Assembly (NCBI GenBank): GCA_005281725.1 | Contig: SSBO01000003.1 | Span: 6,448,495 to 6,512,494 of the forward strand | Direction: 5' to 3' | Length of the DNA: 64,000 nt | From: Wuchereria bancrofti | Lineage: Eukaryota > Nematoda > Chromadorea > Rhabditida > Onchocercidae | In this document: positions 1-10,854 of the stretch, piece after piece | Position numbering within the stretch: position 1 is the first letter of the stretch | Layout: every line of letters begins with the position of its first letter | Notes under the pieces: generated by a model | What the model saw: only the letters and a program-made list of their open reading frames with translations | Databases searched by the model: none | Told to the model about the DNA's origin: nothing | Position numbers and translations under genes: made by a program

Positions 1-1002
1 ACTCTATCTTTCTAATATGTTGTATTAAGGGAAGTAGAATAAAATGTTAACTGTTGGGAAAGAAATATGGGAATGAATTTTAGTTGTTTCAAAGTAAGTA
101 AGTAAATTAGGTGTATTAATTAAGGAGATGGATTGGATGTATAAAAGAGAAGGCTGGCATTATAAGTTTATTATCATAATCATTACTTCCTTCTCTTATT
201 ATCATAATCATTACTCCACCCAATACGAATCATTCCTAATCTTTTCATCTTTTGTTCATGGTTCCTCTCTTTTGTTGATATATTTTAGAATTCCTCGAAA
301 TGTACCGAAAAATATTTCGAGAAAGAAGAAGTCAAGCAAGTAACACATGCTTATTTTTTCATTCCTTTATATGCTCACCTTCTTCCTCCATGTATTCCTC
401 CAACACATCGTTCTAGTAACTTAAAGTTAACAATAAAAATTTTATCTCTTCAATTCTTTTTAAAAACATTGTTATAATCTTGTGGGACATAAGTAAGTCA
501 AGTCAAAAGTACATGCAAATTCCGCATCACCAGAAAATTAAGCTCCAGTTGTCTTCACTTCAGTTTCACACCTTCTCTCACGAGCCTAACGCTGAACTAT
601 ATTCAACGGCTGGCCGATTATTTCGGTATGTGACGCATTTTTACACGTGTGTTACTTTTGTATGTACGTAAGAAGATTCGTGCATTTGAGACATTTGTAC
701 CTGGGATGGGTAGTATTATTAAAATTATTACGTCAAACATTCTTTTTGGTCTTCATGAAGTATGAGAGTAAACTTGTAAGAGTTCTCATTCTATGGACAG
801 TATGGTATGTAAAGGTCACATTATTGGATTCAAGTACGTAAATTAATTTTTAAAGCTTCTGAAGCTCAGTCTCTTCCTTTCCAATCGCTGAAGAAGTGAT
901 CAAAGTGAGCATTCAATAGTATATTGAATTATCAACCGGATTAGACGGACACGCCTTTCTTAAAATTTACCTCATTTCAAATTTGCATACAGATAATCAG
1001 CA
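1..1002. other. Non-coding flank upstream of SRP72
   Basis: I see no supported gene. Short open frames here show no family resemblance and no splice structure. The stretch holds a 20-bp direct repeat (168-187 and 196-215) and AT-rich sequence. It probably contains the SRP72 promoter and 5' region, but no clear TATA box or other element can be assigned. Confidence 0.5.
168..215. repeat. Two-copy short direct repeat
   Basis: The 20-base word TTATTATCATAATCATTACT occurs at 168-187 and again at 196-215, a period of 28 bases. It is a minor local duplication with no assigned role. Confidence 0.8.
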
Positions 1003-4000
1003 ATGGTTGTGGAGAGTGGTGCAAAACAATGTTTCATTGAGCTTGCTAAAGCAAATACCAGTGCTGATTACGATAAAGCATTGAAAATCGCCAATAAAGG
1101 TAAACTGTTGAAACATATTTTGGCAAATATGCTTGTTTAAAAAGCTGTCGATGTTCATTTTAGCTGGATTCAATTACTGATAACTAATTATCTAGTCAAT
1201 CATCTTTTCATCTTCTGCTATCCATCATATCAGTACTCTTACAACAACATCAGTTCATCCAAGGTTTTGATGATAATGTTGAAAGTGGAATTATTTTTTC
1301 ATAGATATTCTTCTGTTTTCAGTGCTGCGCACATATCCAAAGGAAACACTGGCATTTAAATGCAAACTAGTAGCACTCATACAGCTTAGCCGATTAGATG
1401 AGGCGCTCATTCTGATCAAGAAAACTCCACCTCACCATATGGGGTAGCTGTTTTCATATTTTATTATAATGTTTAGTTTTCTATGTGTGTATGAGTGTGA
1501 ATGTATAATTTTTTATCTAATTCCATTTAATAGAAATTTGCCGTCTAAGGGCATAATTTAATCAGCTCATGACATCAAACTTTCTTAACTTCCAGAGATA
1601 GTTTGTTTGAAAAAGCGTACGTTTTGTATCGAAAGCAGGAGGATGGCGCTGCACTAGAAACACTCGATAAAGCTTCAGAATGTGATTACCGTTGCATGGA
1701 ACTGAAAGCGCAGTTACTTTATCGTGCCGAACGTTTCGATGAAGCTTTGAAAATATTTATGTATGTTTTCAATAAGATTTTTAACTTTATGATAAGGTTC
1801 CAAATTTGTTTTTTTTTTTTTTTTTCAGATTTTCGAATCAAATTAATGTACTAAAGAAATGAAAGTCATGAATTTTTTATTTTCAGAACCTTATTAAAAG
1901 ATTATTCGGATGATTACGATGAAGAACGTTGCGCCAATTTGATCGCAACGATTGCACAGTTGCAAGCAAGTGGTCTCCAGCAGGTTTTTTGTATTTTGGC
2001 GATATGGCGATTAGTTAGGAATGAGCTGAAATTGTCGCTGTCGGTTATGAAGAATAGTGAGCTAGATATTAGAAAGTTGCGCAATAGTAATTTTGACGAG
2101 TGAGGTACTCATTAATGTCGTACTCAACACAGGAAAAAGGCGAAATTCACACGACTCGGGAGAATTGAAAAACGATAAAAGGCGAGAGGTAGTTTTTGAC
2201 AGTTTTTTCAGCAACCGCCATCACGTCTGGATACATTTGAGCAACTATATAATGGTGCTTGCCAGTTGATTGAGTCAGGTGGATATGCTCAAGCGCTGAA
2301 ATTTCTTGAAAAAGCTGAAAGTTTGTCTTTTCCCCATCTCATAATCTACATATTTGTAGATGTTGCATACCTTCCATTACATTTTGTAATGTTTTCTTCA
2401 GAGTTATGCAGTGATACATTAGTAGAGGAAGGTTTGTCAGAAGAAGAAATCGAGGAGGAATTGTCCGTGATTCGAGTCCAAAAAGCTTTTGTTCTCCAGA
2501 TGCTGGGCAAAAGAGACGATGCATTAAAAATCTATTTGCGAGTTCAAAATCTTAAGTTAGTAAATTTAAATGTCACAGGTTTAAAAAGCTGTTCAACTTT
2601 AGGATTGAATTCTTTTATTTTAGTCCATCGCTTTTATCTAAAAATTTTTGTTTAATTCTTTTATTTTAGTCCATCAGACAAAAGCGTTATCGCAGTGGTT
2701 ACAAACAATATACCATCGTGTCGTGTGGAACAAAATTTATTAGAGGCACGAAAGAAGTTAAAAATTGCACTGCAGGTGGAGAGTTCTAAGCTAACAGCTC
2801 GACAACGACGCATTCTTTTGTTAAATCAGGTCTTCACTCCTTAAGCAGCTTTTAAAATTTTTTTAAAAATGTCTTTTGCTAATCAATAGTACAATTGGTG
2901 ATGGCACTTATATTGATAAAAATGATTACATATAAAGTGTTAAGTTTTATTTGAAGAAGTTTTTTTTAAAATTCGATCGAAATTTAAAAAAATTGTAATG
3001 ACTAGTAAACTGTTGAGGATAGGTTTTAGAAAGTAAAACTCATAGATCAAATTACTTTTAATACGTATTTTAGTCGTTTCCTTTTTTTCATCTTAACTAA
3101 AATTGCTATGTTACTTTTTAAAATATTTTAGGCTTTGGTACATCTTTACTCAAACCAGCGTGAACCGTGTCGTCGAACTCTCGAGGAATATATCAAGAAA
3201 TATGGTTCTTCTACCGAAGTGACGTTAATAGAAGCAGCACTTCATGTTCGTTCGAAAGAGCTCCAAAAAGCACTTGTGATTCTCAAGAGTGATCCCTCAA
3301 AAGAAGCAAAATTGACAGCAGTGCAAGTTTTGCTTGATGAAGGTTTGCGTTCAGCTTAATGTGATCCAGTTCTGTTTTTTCTAGTAGTTCAGAAAGTTGA
3401 AAATTTTGCTTCTCTTTTTTTGAAATTAATTATTACCTGTTAAGGAGAATTGAAAATCAGTGGAGTTAACTGTGTTATATTTAAAATTGATATTGCTACT
3501 GGTGGTTCAAATTAACCGTTTCACAGCGGGATTATGAATTTTTCAAGAGGTCCATGCATGACTTTATCCTGTCTGCATTCTTCTTTGCCGTAAAGCAAAT
3601 AATATTAGTTGGTCAGGCATTTCTTTTCTTACACTGGCAGTGACTCCATGTAATCATTCAGTAATTTCCAGTATTCAATGATAACTTTTTCCGAATTTGC
3701 AGGAAAATTGGAAGATGCTAGCAGTGCGTTGGACGAATTAGCTCCGGATTTGTTATCTTACCCGGCAATTTTGCAACTCAGGGTCGCTTTTCTTCTGGCT
3801 ACAGAGCAGCAAAATGTATGTTCCACCGTAGTCTGTTTATTACATCTTGTCAATATCATGCAGGAAAATAGCTTCTCGTTAACATCAAAAATGCTTTTGA
3901 TTGTGACATGTTATTTTTTGTTTTGAAAGTTTAATTGCAGTTGGCACTGAGTCTTCTAAAATCTGCCTTGGATTCGGCGAAAAGTGAGAAAGCTCGCATC

Positions 4001-4968
4001 GCAATGCTAGAGGAAATTGCTTCACTTAATGTCCAGTTAGGAAATTATCGTTCCGCTGCAGAATGTTTCGAAAAACTTTCTGAACTTCGTCCCAATGATA
4101 TGCAGATAATGTGCTGTTTAATCAAAGCATATTCAGCGTTTAATGTAGCACGAGCTGAGGAGTTATTAGCAAAAGTATTTCCACAAGGGAGTAGTACTGA
4201 TATCGATGTCGACGTATTGGAAGATTCCGACTTTATTTTATATGGTGAACGTTATCGTCAGAAGAAAGAAACAAAAACAGAAATTGCTAATAGTGTTGGT
4301 TCCAATTTTTTGGTTAGATGAGTACAGATGAATATTGAGGTTGGAACTGAAATCAGTAGTCCGGGATATGTAGCTTAAAATATCTCAGCTTGCAGTCATT
4401 TCTTTTTTATTAATATTATCAACATACGTTCGAACTTCACAATCACCGGCTTGGCTACATAGTCATTACTTTTATTGTACTTGTTTAGTTTTTTCAGGAA
4501 ATAATTGCTAGCAAAAGGAGAGCGCGCAAACGTAAGCGAAAGATCATCTTACCGAAAAACTTCGATCCGAAAGTACCTCCTGACCCCGAGCGGTGGTTAC
4601 CAAAACAGGAACGTACGGCATTTAGGAAAAAACTTAACAAAAAGCATCGTGATCGCGATATCGGTAAAGGCACACAAGGAGCAGTTAGCTCCTCTCCCAA
4701 AATGTGCGTGTTTCTAAACCATTATAAATTCCTGTTCATAACTGTTGTTCATAACATGCATCACAAACTCTTTATACTACAGTAATAAATTTTAGATTGT
4801 TTAATTAGGATTACAAGTCGTATTTTTAGAGAACCAACGATGACAACGAAAGCAAATAATTCACCGCATCTAGCAGGTCCAGTGATGGGTGTGGAAGGCC
4901 CGCGTCAACAAAGACCAGCTGGTCAGCAACAAAAAAAGAAGAAAAAAAAAACGGGTAACAAATGGTGA
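1003..4968 (+). CDS. SRP72: Signal recognition particle subunit SRP72
   Basis: This is the SRP72 subunit, which with SRP68 binds the S domain of 7SL RNA in the cytosolic particle that targets nascent secretory proteins to the ER. About twelve exons can be followed, from MVVESGAKQCFIELAK at 1003 through a series of TPR-like helical repeats (e.g. 1603-1760, 2212-2554, 3135-3340, 3935-4300). The exon at about 4498-4702 carries the basic RNA-binding signature of the family, with DPERWLP preceded by KNFDPKVPP. The last exon (about 4830-4968) ends in a polylysine-rich tail, KKKKKKTGNKW. The start lies eleven bases after a possible acceptor (CATACAG at about 986-992), which fits trans-splicing. The 2266-2655 open frame reads through an intron that splices GAA A to AG TTA, joining the LEKAE and LCSDTLVEEG segments. 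The family call is firm; some exon edges are approximate. Confidence 0.93.
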
Positions 4969-5416
4969 TTAAAAGAGATATGTCTTTTACGTATCTGGAA
5001 AGACTGTATTGTTTTAATCCTAAATTTAAAAGACACGTTAAAATTTATTCAAGAGATGCTGAAATCCTGCTGAAACTGAGCCGCAAGTGCATCTCCTATA
5101 TCACTGCTTTTTTTAGAAATTAAATTTGATTTCCGAAATTCGTTTGATTACATCTTCAACAAGCAAGTATCGGGAACGATTCGCAATTAAATGTTAGGTT
5201 TGTAAAAAGATGTTTACCAGCAGTTACTTCTCTTTCTGTTATTTCACTTTTGCTTTTTATTTCAATTTCTTTAAGTTCAACAACTTTTTAAGTCTTTTCT
5301 TTTTTGCCTGTTTCATATCTGTGACATGTGTTAGAAGTAAAAATTATAAAGAGCTGAATAATGAAAGAAAAAAGGGTATTTGTTTGCTAAAGTCCCTTAT
5401 AGTATATAATATCACA
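4969..5416. other. Convergent intergenic region
   Basis: This gap separates the 3' ends of SRP72 (+) and the membrane-protein gene (-). It is AT-rich with no supported gene. The plus-strand open frame at 5210-5581 is low complexity (Phe-rich) and runs antisense into the last exon of the minus-strand gene. Confidence 0.6.
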
Positions 5417-7149
5417 TTACACATCTTGAAACGAGTAAGTATAGTGTTGAACAGTCATTTCATCTGTACTCAATGGATTCCTGAATTCCACAAAAGGCTG
5501 TGGTGTATGAGAAATTCTAGTATTGTTAACTATATCAAGAATCCTAAGACACCATATGATTGTTGCAAAATGAGCACCTAATGCAAACACTTCCGCAGTA
5601 TTGTGTATTCTCCATGACCAACTGGTCGCCTCACCTACAATAAATCGCACGTTGTTAGATATCTTAAAATCATTTTCAGTTTGAATTTCTTGCTAAAAGT
5701 TAAAATTATTCGATACCAATATTTCGATAGTCCAACTGTGTCAGAATGTCCGCGAAACGAACTGTGTTAATCATCAATAGGCATGTACAATGCAGCAAGT
5801 TCGCATATAAATCTCGACTAACGACAATCTGAAATAAATCTCTAACTGAACTGAGTTCATAGCGTATAATTGCATTTCAGGGAATGTGAGATAGCTTCTC
5901 ATCGCAGTAGTTTTGGTAATATTTCAAACAATTGAGAGAATTTATTATAATTTAGTTCGCTCTGGTGTAATTGAATATGGTAACATACCTGATAAAGAGG
6001 AAAAATAAGAAGAGTTACGGTAAGAGAGACATGGTAAAGTGAGGTGAGCAAAACAATTAACGGATGCCTCGATGAATTCCATATAAATTCATACACAGTG
6101 GCGATAAGCACCACGGCACCGGCAATTAGCAGAGCAAAACCAATTTTCTGTAATTTTTATTTCAAATGAACTTACTACTAAAAGTTTTAAAGATTGTTTA
6201 AACCAACTGAGACGATTCTTCAACAAGCGCTACGGAAATGCTAGTTATGGTCATGCGTAGCCTGTAATTACATAATTGTCGGGAGTCACACTACATACTG
6301 AGTGAATTTTTAGATTGCATTAAAAAAACTAACTGTTGAATTCAATGGTCACCAATATTCATCAAATAGATTATTATAATGTGGGAAATTCGGAGCTGAC
6401 CTCAATTAATTTCTCAAATTTTACAGCCACCATACTTTTTCCACCAATATTATAGGAGCCACGACGCGGATTTATTTGTACCACTCGCCAGATAATGTAA
6501 GCCAAAGCACAGGATGCAACAAGAACAAAAAAATATAAAAGTGCTTCCATGAAATGAGATATAGCGCCAGATATAGTCAAATAATTGGTACACCAGGCGG
6601 AGCCACGGTAAAATATTTCACACACTTCATCGGCATAATATCCATTCCATGAGAGGTAGAGATATGAGATAAGCAGGAATGTTGTGGATTGGATGCAAAA
6701 CAGCAATGTCGTTAGTCTAAAACAAATCTTGAGAAATTCATGAAAAAATTCCATTGCAATAAAATTACTCTTTTTTACCAATCTTTTTATTAATTGAAAA
6801 AATATGATACAGTGTGAAAAAAAAAATGTAAAATGCCTCTAAACGAGTCGACATAATATCGAATGCAAAGCAACATGATCTGTTGTTTCATCAAATTGCA
6901 TCACTCTTCATCAACTGATAATTGGAATTACTTCATGAAAGTTTATATGATATAATGTGGAACATACAATGCAGGGATCACGAAGAAATTGACCTCTCTA
7001 GCAGAAGCAAAAAATAGGAATGCGGTGACTAAAGTTGTCAAGAATGGCGCCTTTTGCTCATTGCCATGGAAAATTTTATAAAACGCCTCCAAACGAGTCG
7101 ATATAATATCGAATGCAAAAAGTGCTACAGAAATTGTGCCTGCTATCAT
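5417..7149 (-). CDS. Multi-pass membrane protein, unknown function (gene B)
   Basis: I do not recognise the family with confidence. Five coding exons close in phase: 7149-6994, 6727-6401, 6147-5989, 5828-5717 and 5634-5417, giving 323 residues. The protein is dominated by hydrophobic spans: ISVALFAFDII, TTLVTAFLFFASA, TFLLISYLYL, EALLYFFVLVASCALAYII, IGFALLIAGAVVLIATVY, IVLLTSLYHVSLTVTLLIF and EVFALGAHFATIIWCL. A hydrophilic tail of about 37 residues ends in YTYSFQDV. The 7149 ATG sits two bases after an acceptor (TTCTTTCAG), so it may be the trans-spliced first exon. Alternatively the exon could be internal to a longer gene that includes gene A upstream, since a donor at the INS codon of gene A (ending T) would also keep frame. 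The hydrophobic pattern distantly recalls DRAM/Frag1-type proteins, but no diagnostic motif was found. Confidence 0.7.
6831..6870. repeat. Partial copy of the gene B first-exon sequence
   Basis: Bases 6831-6870 match 7081-7120 at 36 of 40 positions, in the same orientation and exactly 250 bases apart. The 7081-7120 copy is inside the exon that encodes FDIISTRLEAF. The 6831-6870 copy lies in the following intron and has stops around it, so it looks like a dead exon fragment. Confidence 0.85.
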
Positions 7150-7493
7150 ACCTGAAAGAATTTATTAACTAAATTTTAAGTCAAAAAAGACAGATCCATA
7201 CTGTCCAACTAGATTTTTTGGATTCTTGATTAGAAATCTGCTCAAGTTACGATTACTAAGATAAGGTACAAAGTGCTTTTGTTAATTCTATCCACAAGAC
7301 AAATAAATGTAAATTCAAGAGAGAAGAGTCATGATATTCTTTGACCAACAAGAGGTCTTGTTGTCGAATCATCAGAATCTGATCATACACTGCCTTAGAA
7401 GTAGTTAGTCTGAACGTCAGATATGCCTATGACTGTGATCGAATCATTTTGGTAAACATACCCACAGCTTTAATTGATAATGTAATAAAACTG

Positions 7494-8767
7494 CTATGAA
7501 CCTGATATGAAGAGAAATGTTCTAAATTGGGACGAGAAATTTACGTGAAGTAGTTGTCCACATGAATTAATAAGGGTCAAAGTTAGAATAATTAACAACA
7601 AAACATGTGTAATGCCAGTACTTAAACTGAGCACTGATAACCAGTCTGGTATCCACTTCGCAAATGCTGTCCCAGAAATCTGCAATGATTTCGATGGAGA
7701 TGAAATTCCAGTTCAAAATTTTTTAAGTTTTAAAAATTTCAGAATGGAAATTTCATTCAACAATAACTTACTACAGCGTTAGAAAACCATCGGTAATCAA
7801 TCCATAAATAAGTAACTGTTGGATAAATGCTTATTGAAGAGAGGCAGAAAGTTATTATTCTTGTTGGAGAATTTGTTGGAACTCGTAGAATACATAAAAT
7901 ACCTTAACCAAAAATCATCAAAAAATAATTTTTAAGTTTATCAAGAAATACTTCAATTTTAACATTTTGGCTATTTATAACTTGAAGAATAAACAGATCA
8001 GTGGAGAAGATACCAAGGGCGACATTAAGCATTATCCAGAGAGGTTCATCAGTAGTATAATGTATGAAAGTATAACGAATAACATTGCCGATAGAGCGTA
8101 AAAAGTATAATTCGGCAATCCAGGAGAAAAATTTAAGCACGGAAGTGACGATAAGAGCGCAACCGATGATAGATAATGGTATGGAATGTCTTTCCATCTG
8201 GACATCCAAGAAACAACGATGACAGGATGAAAGTATCAGTAGAATTAATGCTACTGATACCGCGCTGAGAACCATATCCACTGTACTGTAGCTAAGCAGC
8301 CCATACACCTGAAATGTTGATCCCATACATGAAAATAAATGACACCTATACCTTGAAAAAATGAAATAAATTAATATGCCAACATAATCAGGCCATGGTA
8401 ACGAAGTAACAGAAAACAGCTGTACCTGTATCCTTGTGACGAAAACATTTTTTGTCAGCGAACTGAAATCCTTGCAAATAGCAATCACATTGAAAAAATC
8501 AGCAATGACTGCAGCAGAACAAATGGCTAAGGCAAATATGTCCACAATGATAGCAAGGATGGATAAAGTGGACAGGAAAGTGAAGGATGGACAAAGAGAT
8601 GACGCAATACCAGCAAATAGTGATATGATAGTAATCCAATGAGTATTAGTGAAGTGCTCCGTATGATACGACTTCTCCGCTTGAATACAGCCAGCCAAAA
8701 AGGCATTCAGAGCACTTACCACACCAACAATAGTAAGTATCCGAGATGTTCGATGTATTTTGTCCAT
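7494..8767 (-). CDS. Multi-pass membrane protein, unknown function (gene A)
   Basis: Family not recognised. Exons 8767-8426, 8308-7909, 7881-7772 and 7679-7494 splice in phase and give about 345 residues if translation stops at 7494. The N-terminal half looks like a four-span unit: TIVGVVSALNAFLAGC, ITIISLFAGIASSLC, LAIIVDIFALAICSAAVIA and MVLSAVSVALILLILSSC. The second half has further spans (SIIGCALIVTSVLKFFSW, LWIMLNVALGIFSTDLFIL, IITFCLSSISIYPTVTYL and LSTGITHVLLLIILTLTLI). Its WIDYRWFSNAVISGTAFAKW segment has the same layout as the GYYADEVCEIFYRGSAW segment of gene B just downstream, so the two genes may be paralogues or one long gene. The 8426-8308 intron is in frame with its flanks and could be missed by an ORF scan. 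The C-terminal end is uncertain: a donor at 7545 or at the INS codon could lead on into gene B. Confidence 0.65.
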
Positions 8768-10854
8768 ACTTTCTCACATTTGAAAATTTAGCTATTTTTA
8801 TTCAATTGTAGTTCGTTACTCACAGAGGTAAATGATGAGTATTGAATGATGTAGAATTCAAGTGATTTAACAATTAAGCTGAAGGAAATTAATGGATTTT
8901 GGAGCTAGTTTGAATCACAACCGCAATGAACTTGATTTAATTATATCTGAAATTGAGATAAAATTCAACAGCTAAATTGAACTGAATTTACAACTCGATT
9001 TAATCTAATTGAAAAATTTCTTTATTGAATTTGAAATTAAAACATAAGCATCCTTATACTTTAATTTTTTTCTGCTAATAAACACTAGAAAACTTAGTTA
9101 AGCAAACCACAAAAAATTACTCCGGACTGATACAGCAGACATGAAAGCATAATTTGATATCAGTAAATTACGAAAGGTCACCTTCCCCTCGCATCTGCAA
9201 ATTACCAGTTTGGGTAAATGTGCGCGGCGTGTTATGTGTCTCTCTACCAACAACTTCTCTTAGATTCCTCCTTTTATTTACCACAGTTAATATATTGGTT
9301 TTATAGGAATATTCACAACAGGTTGTAAAGAATCAGACACTTCAGTTTACACTCTTCCTTCTCTGCTCTATCAAACTATTCACAGTGACTAACAATTAAA
9401 AACTTTCCGCTTCAACTGGGAAAATTGCAAGCTAAATCTTCCTCTGATTTTCGATCTGCATATTTCTTATGGAAGTCATGTCACCTCAAATACTGCAAAA
9501 TTGATCGACAACGATTGCTGATCCATAAAATCGGCTATTTACTCATGAAAGAATATTTTATTAATTCCGCTGCTTTTGTCGCGAATTTCAATTTTTTTCG
9601 AAAGACCAAAATATGAGAAGTTATTTAAGTTGTTAAACTATAGCATTTCGTAACTTAAAATTACACAAGTTACAAACAACTGTTAAATTTTATTCAATTG
9701 TAACTTTTTTATATCTTAATTTAAGTCTCAAACTTAATCCTTATCAAGTTGTTAGGAAATAATTGTAATATTCTTCCTAAATTACTTTCTAAAGTTTTTA
9801 ATCTGTCCGAGCAATTATCAATCAATTCTCGAGATCTTTGTTCTAAATGCACCTCTGTTAAAATAATTAGAGCAAACCACTCCTACTTTTTTCGTTATAT
9901 AAGCTGTATTCCGTGTTACAGCGAGGAGGTTTTTTTTTCATTATTCTCGATTCTTCTCATTTTTTTTTATTGTTATCATTATCCAAGCATCGTATCGTTT
10001 TGTGACCTTACCCTTGACAAGTAAAGATTCAACTTTTACCTTTATTCACAATGTAAAGCACACACACCTCATTCCCAACAAACTTGGCGCAGCTAACGCT
10101 TCAAATAACCTCGAATCTTCTATCCTCTACAAACAATGTGTAGAAAGTCCCCTGCTTGTTCCAACTATTGACTGACCGCAAATACTTCAACAAAACTCCA
10201 CGACAGCTTTTATTTGACAATACGTGCATGCAGTCCGTTGATTTTTCTCATGCATGTCAATACTTAGTTATGAGTTGCCCAAACTTGACAGCTTTATGTT
10301 GCTGATGAACATACACCCTCAAGATTTAATCAATACGTTTGACATATAAAGGACTGGAAAGCATCAGTCATACTTATTACTAACACCTTTGTTATAATGA
10401 ACTGCACGAATCCTCTCTGAAATTACTTACTTCTTGAAAAAAATATTCGAATATTAAATGTTTGAGCACATCACACAGTTGAGATAAAGATTTCATTTTT
10501 GAATCAAGCAAACACAATATTTGAGAATAAAGACAATTTTTCACGTGGCTTATAGATATCCAGAAGAAAAAACAAAAACCTACTCACTTGCCTCGTCACG
10601 TATTCAGCTATTATGTTTTCATAAACAGAAGCAAAACAATTTGCGAATAAAAATCACAGAAATCTAGACGTCACAATATTTCTATATTGAATATAAAATA
10701 ATCTGAAAGACTTCACCAACATCTCAACAAAGCAAGGCAATAAACAAAATAAGCAAAACTTGATAAAAGTATAACATAAATTAGGTTGCATTTTGGTGGA
10801 AATATTAAACTCTAACGATGGATCAGATTCAGACTTACAGTGGTCAAAGAAAAA
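8768..10854. other. Intergenic region between gene A and TBC1D20
   Basis: No gene was found in about 2.1 kb. The sequence is AT-rich with scattered homopolymer runs. Open frames at 9425-9616 and 9749-10024 have no recognisable content and no splice context. Part of the stretch must be the gene A promoter and the TBC1D20 3' untranslated region, but I cannot place elements. Confidence 0.5.

Noticed and set aside
5210..5581. 123-codon plus-strand open frame
   Set aside because: Phe-rich low complexity, and its 3' half is antisense to the last exon of gene B.
7494..7685. Treating gene A exons and gene B exons as one certain gene
   Set aside because: The obvious donor at 7545 is out of phase with the 7151 acceptor. 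A phase-correct donor exists but is weak, so I kept two entries and stated the alternative.
9200..9235. Sequence resembling a spliced-leader complement (AGTTTGGGTAAA)
   Set aside because: Only a short partial match to the SL1 complement with no surrounding SL RNA or 5S structure.
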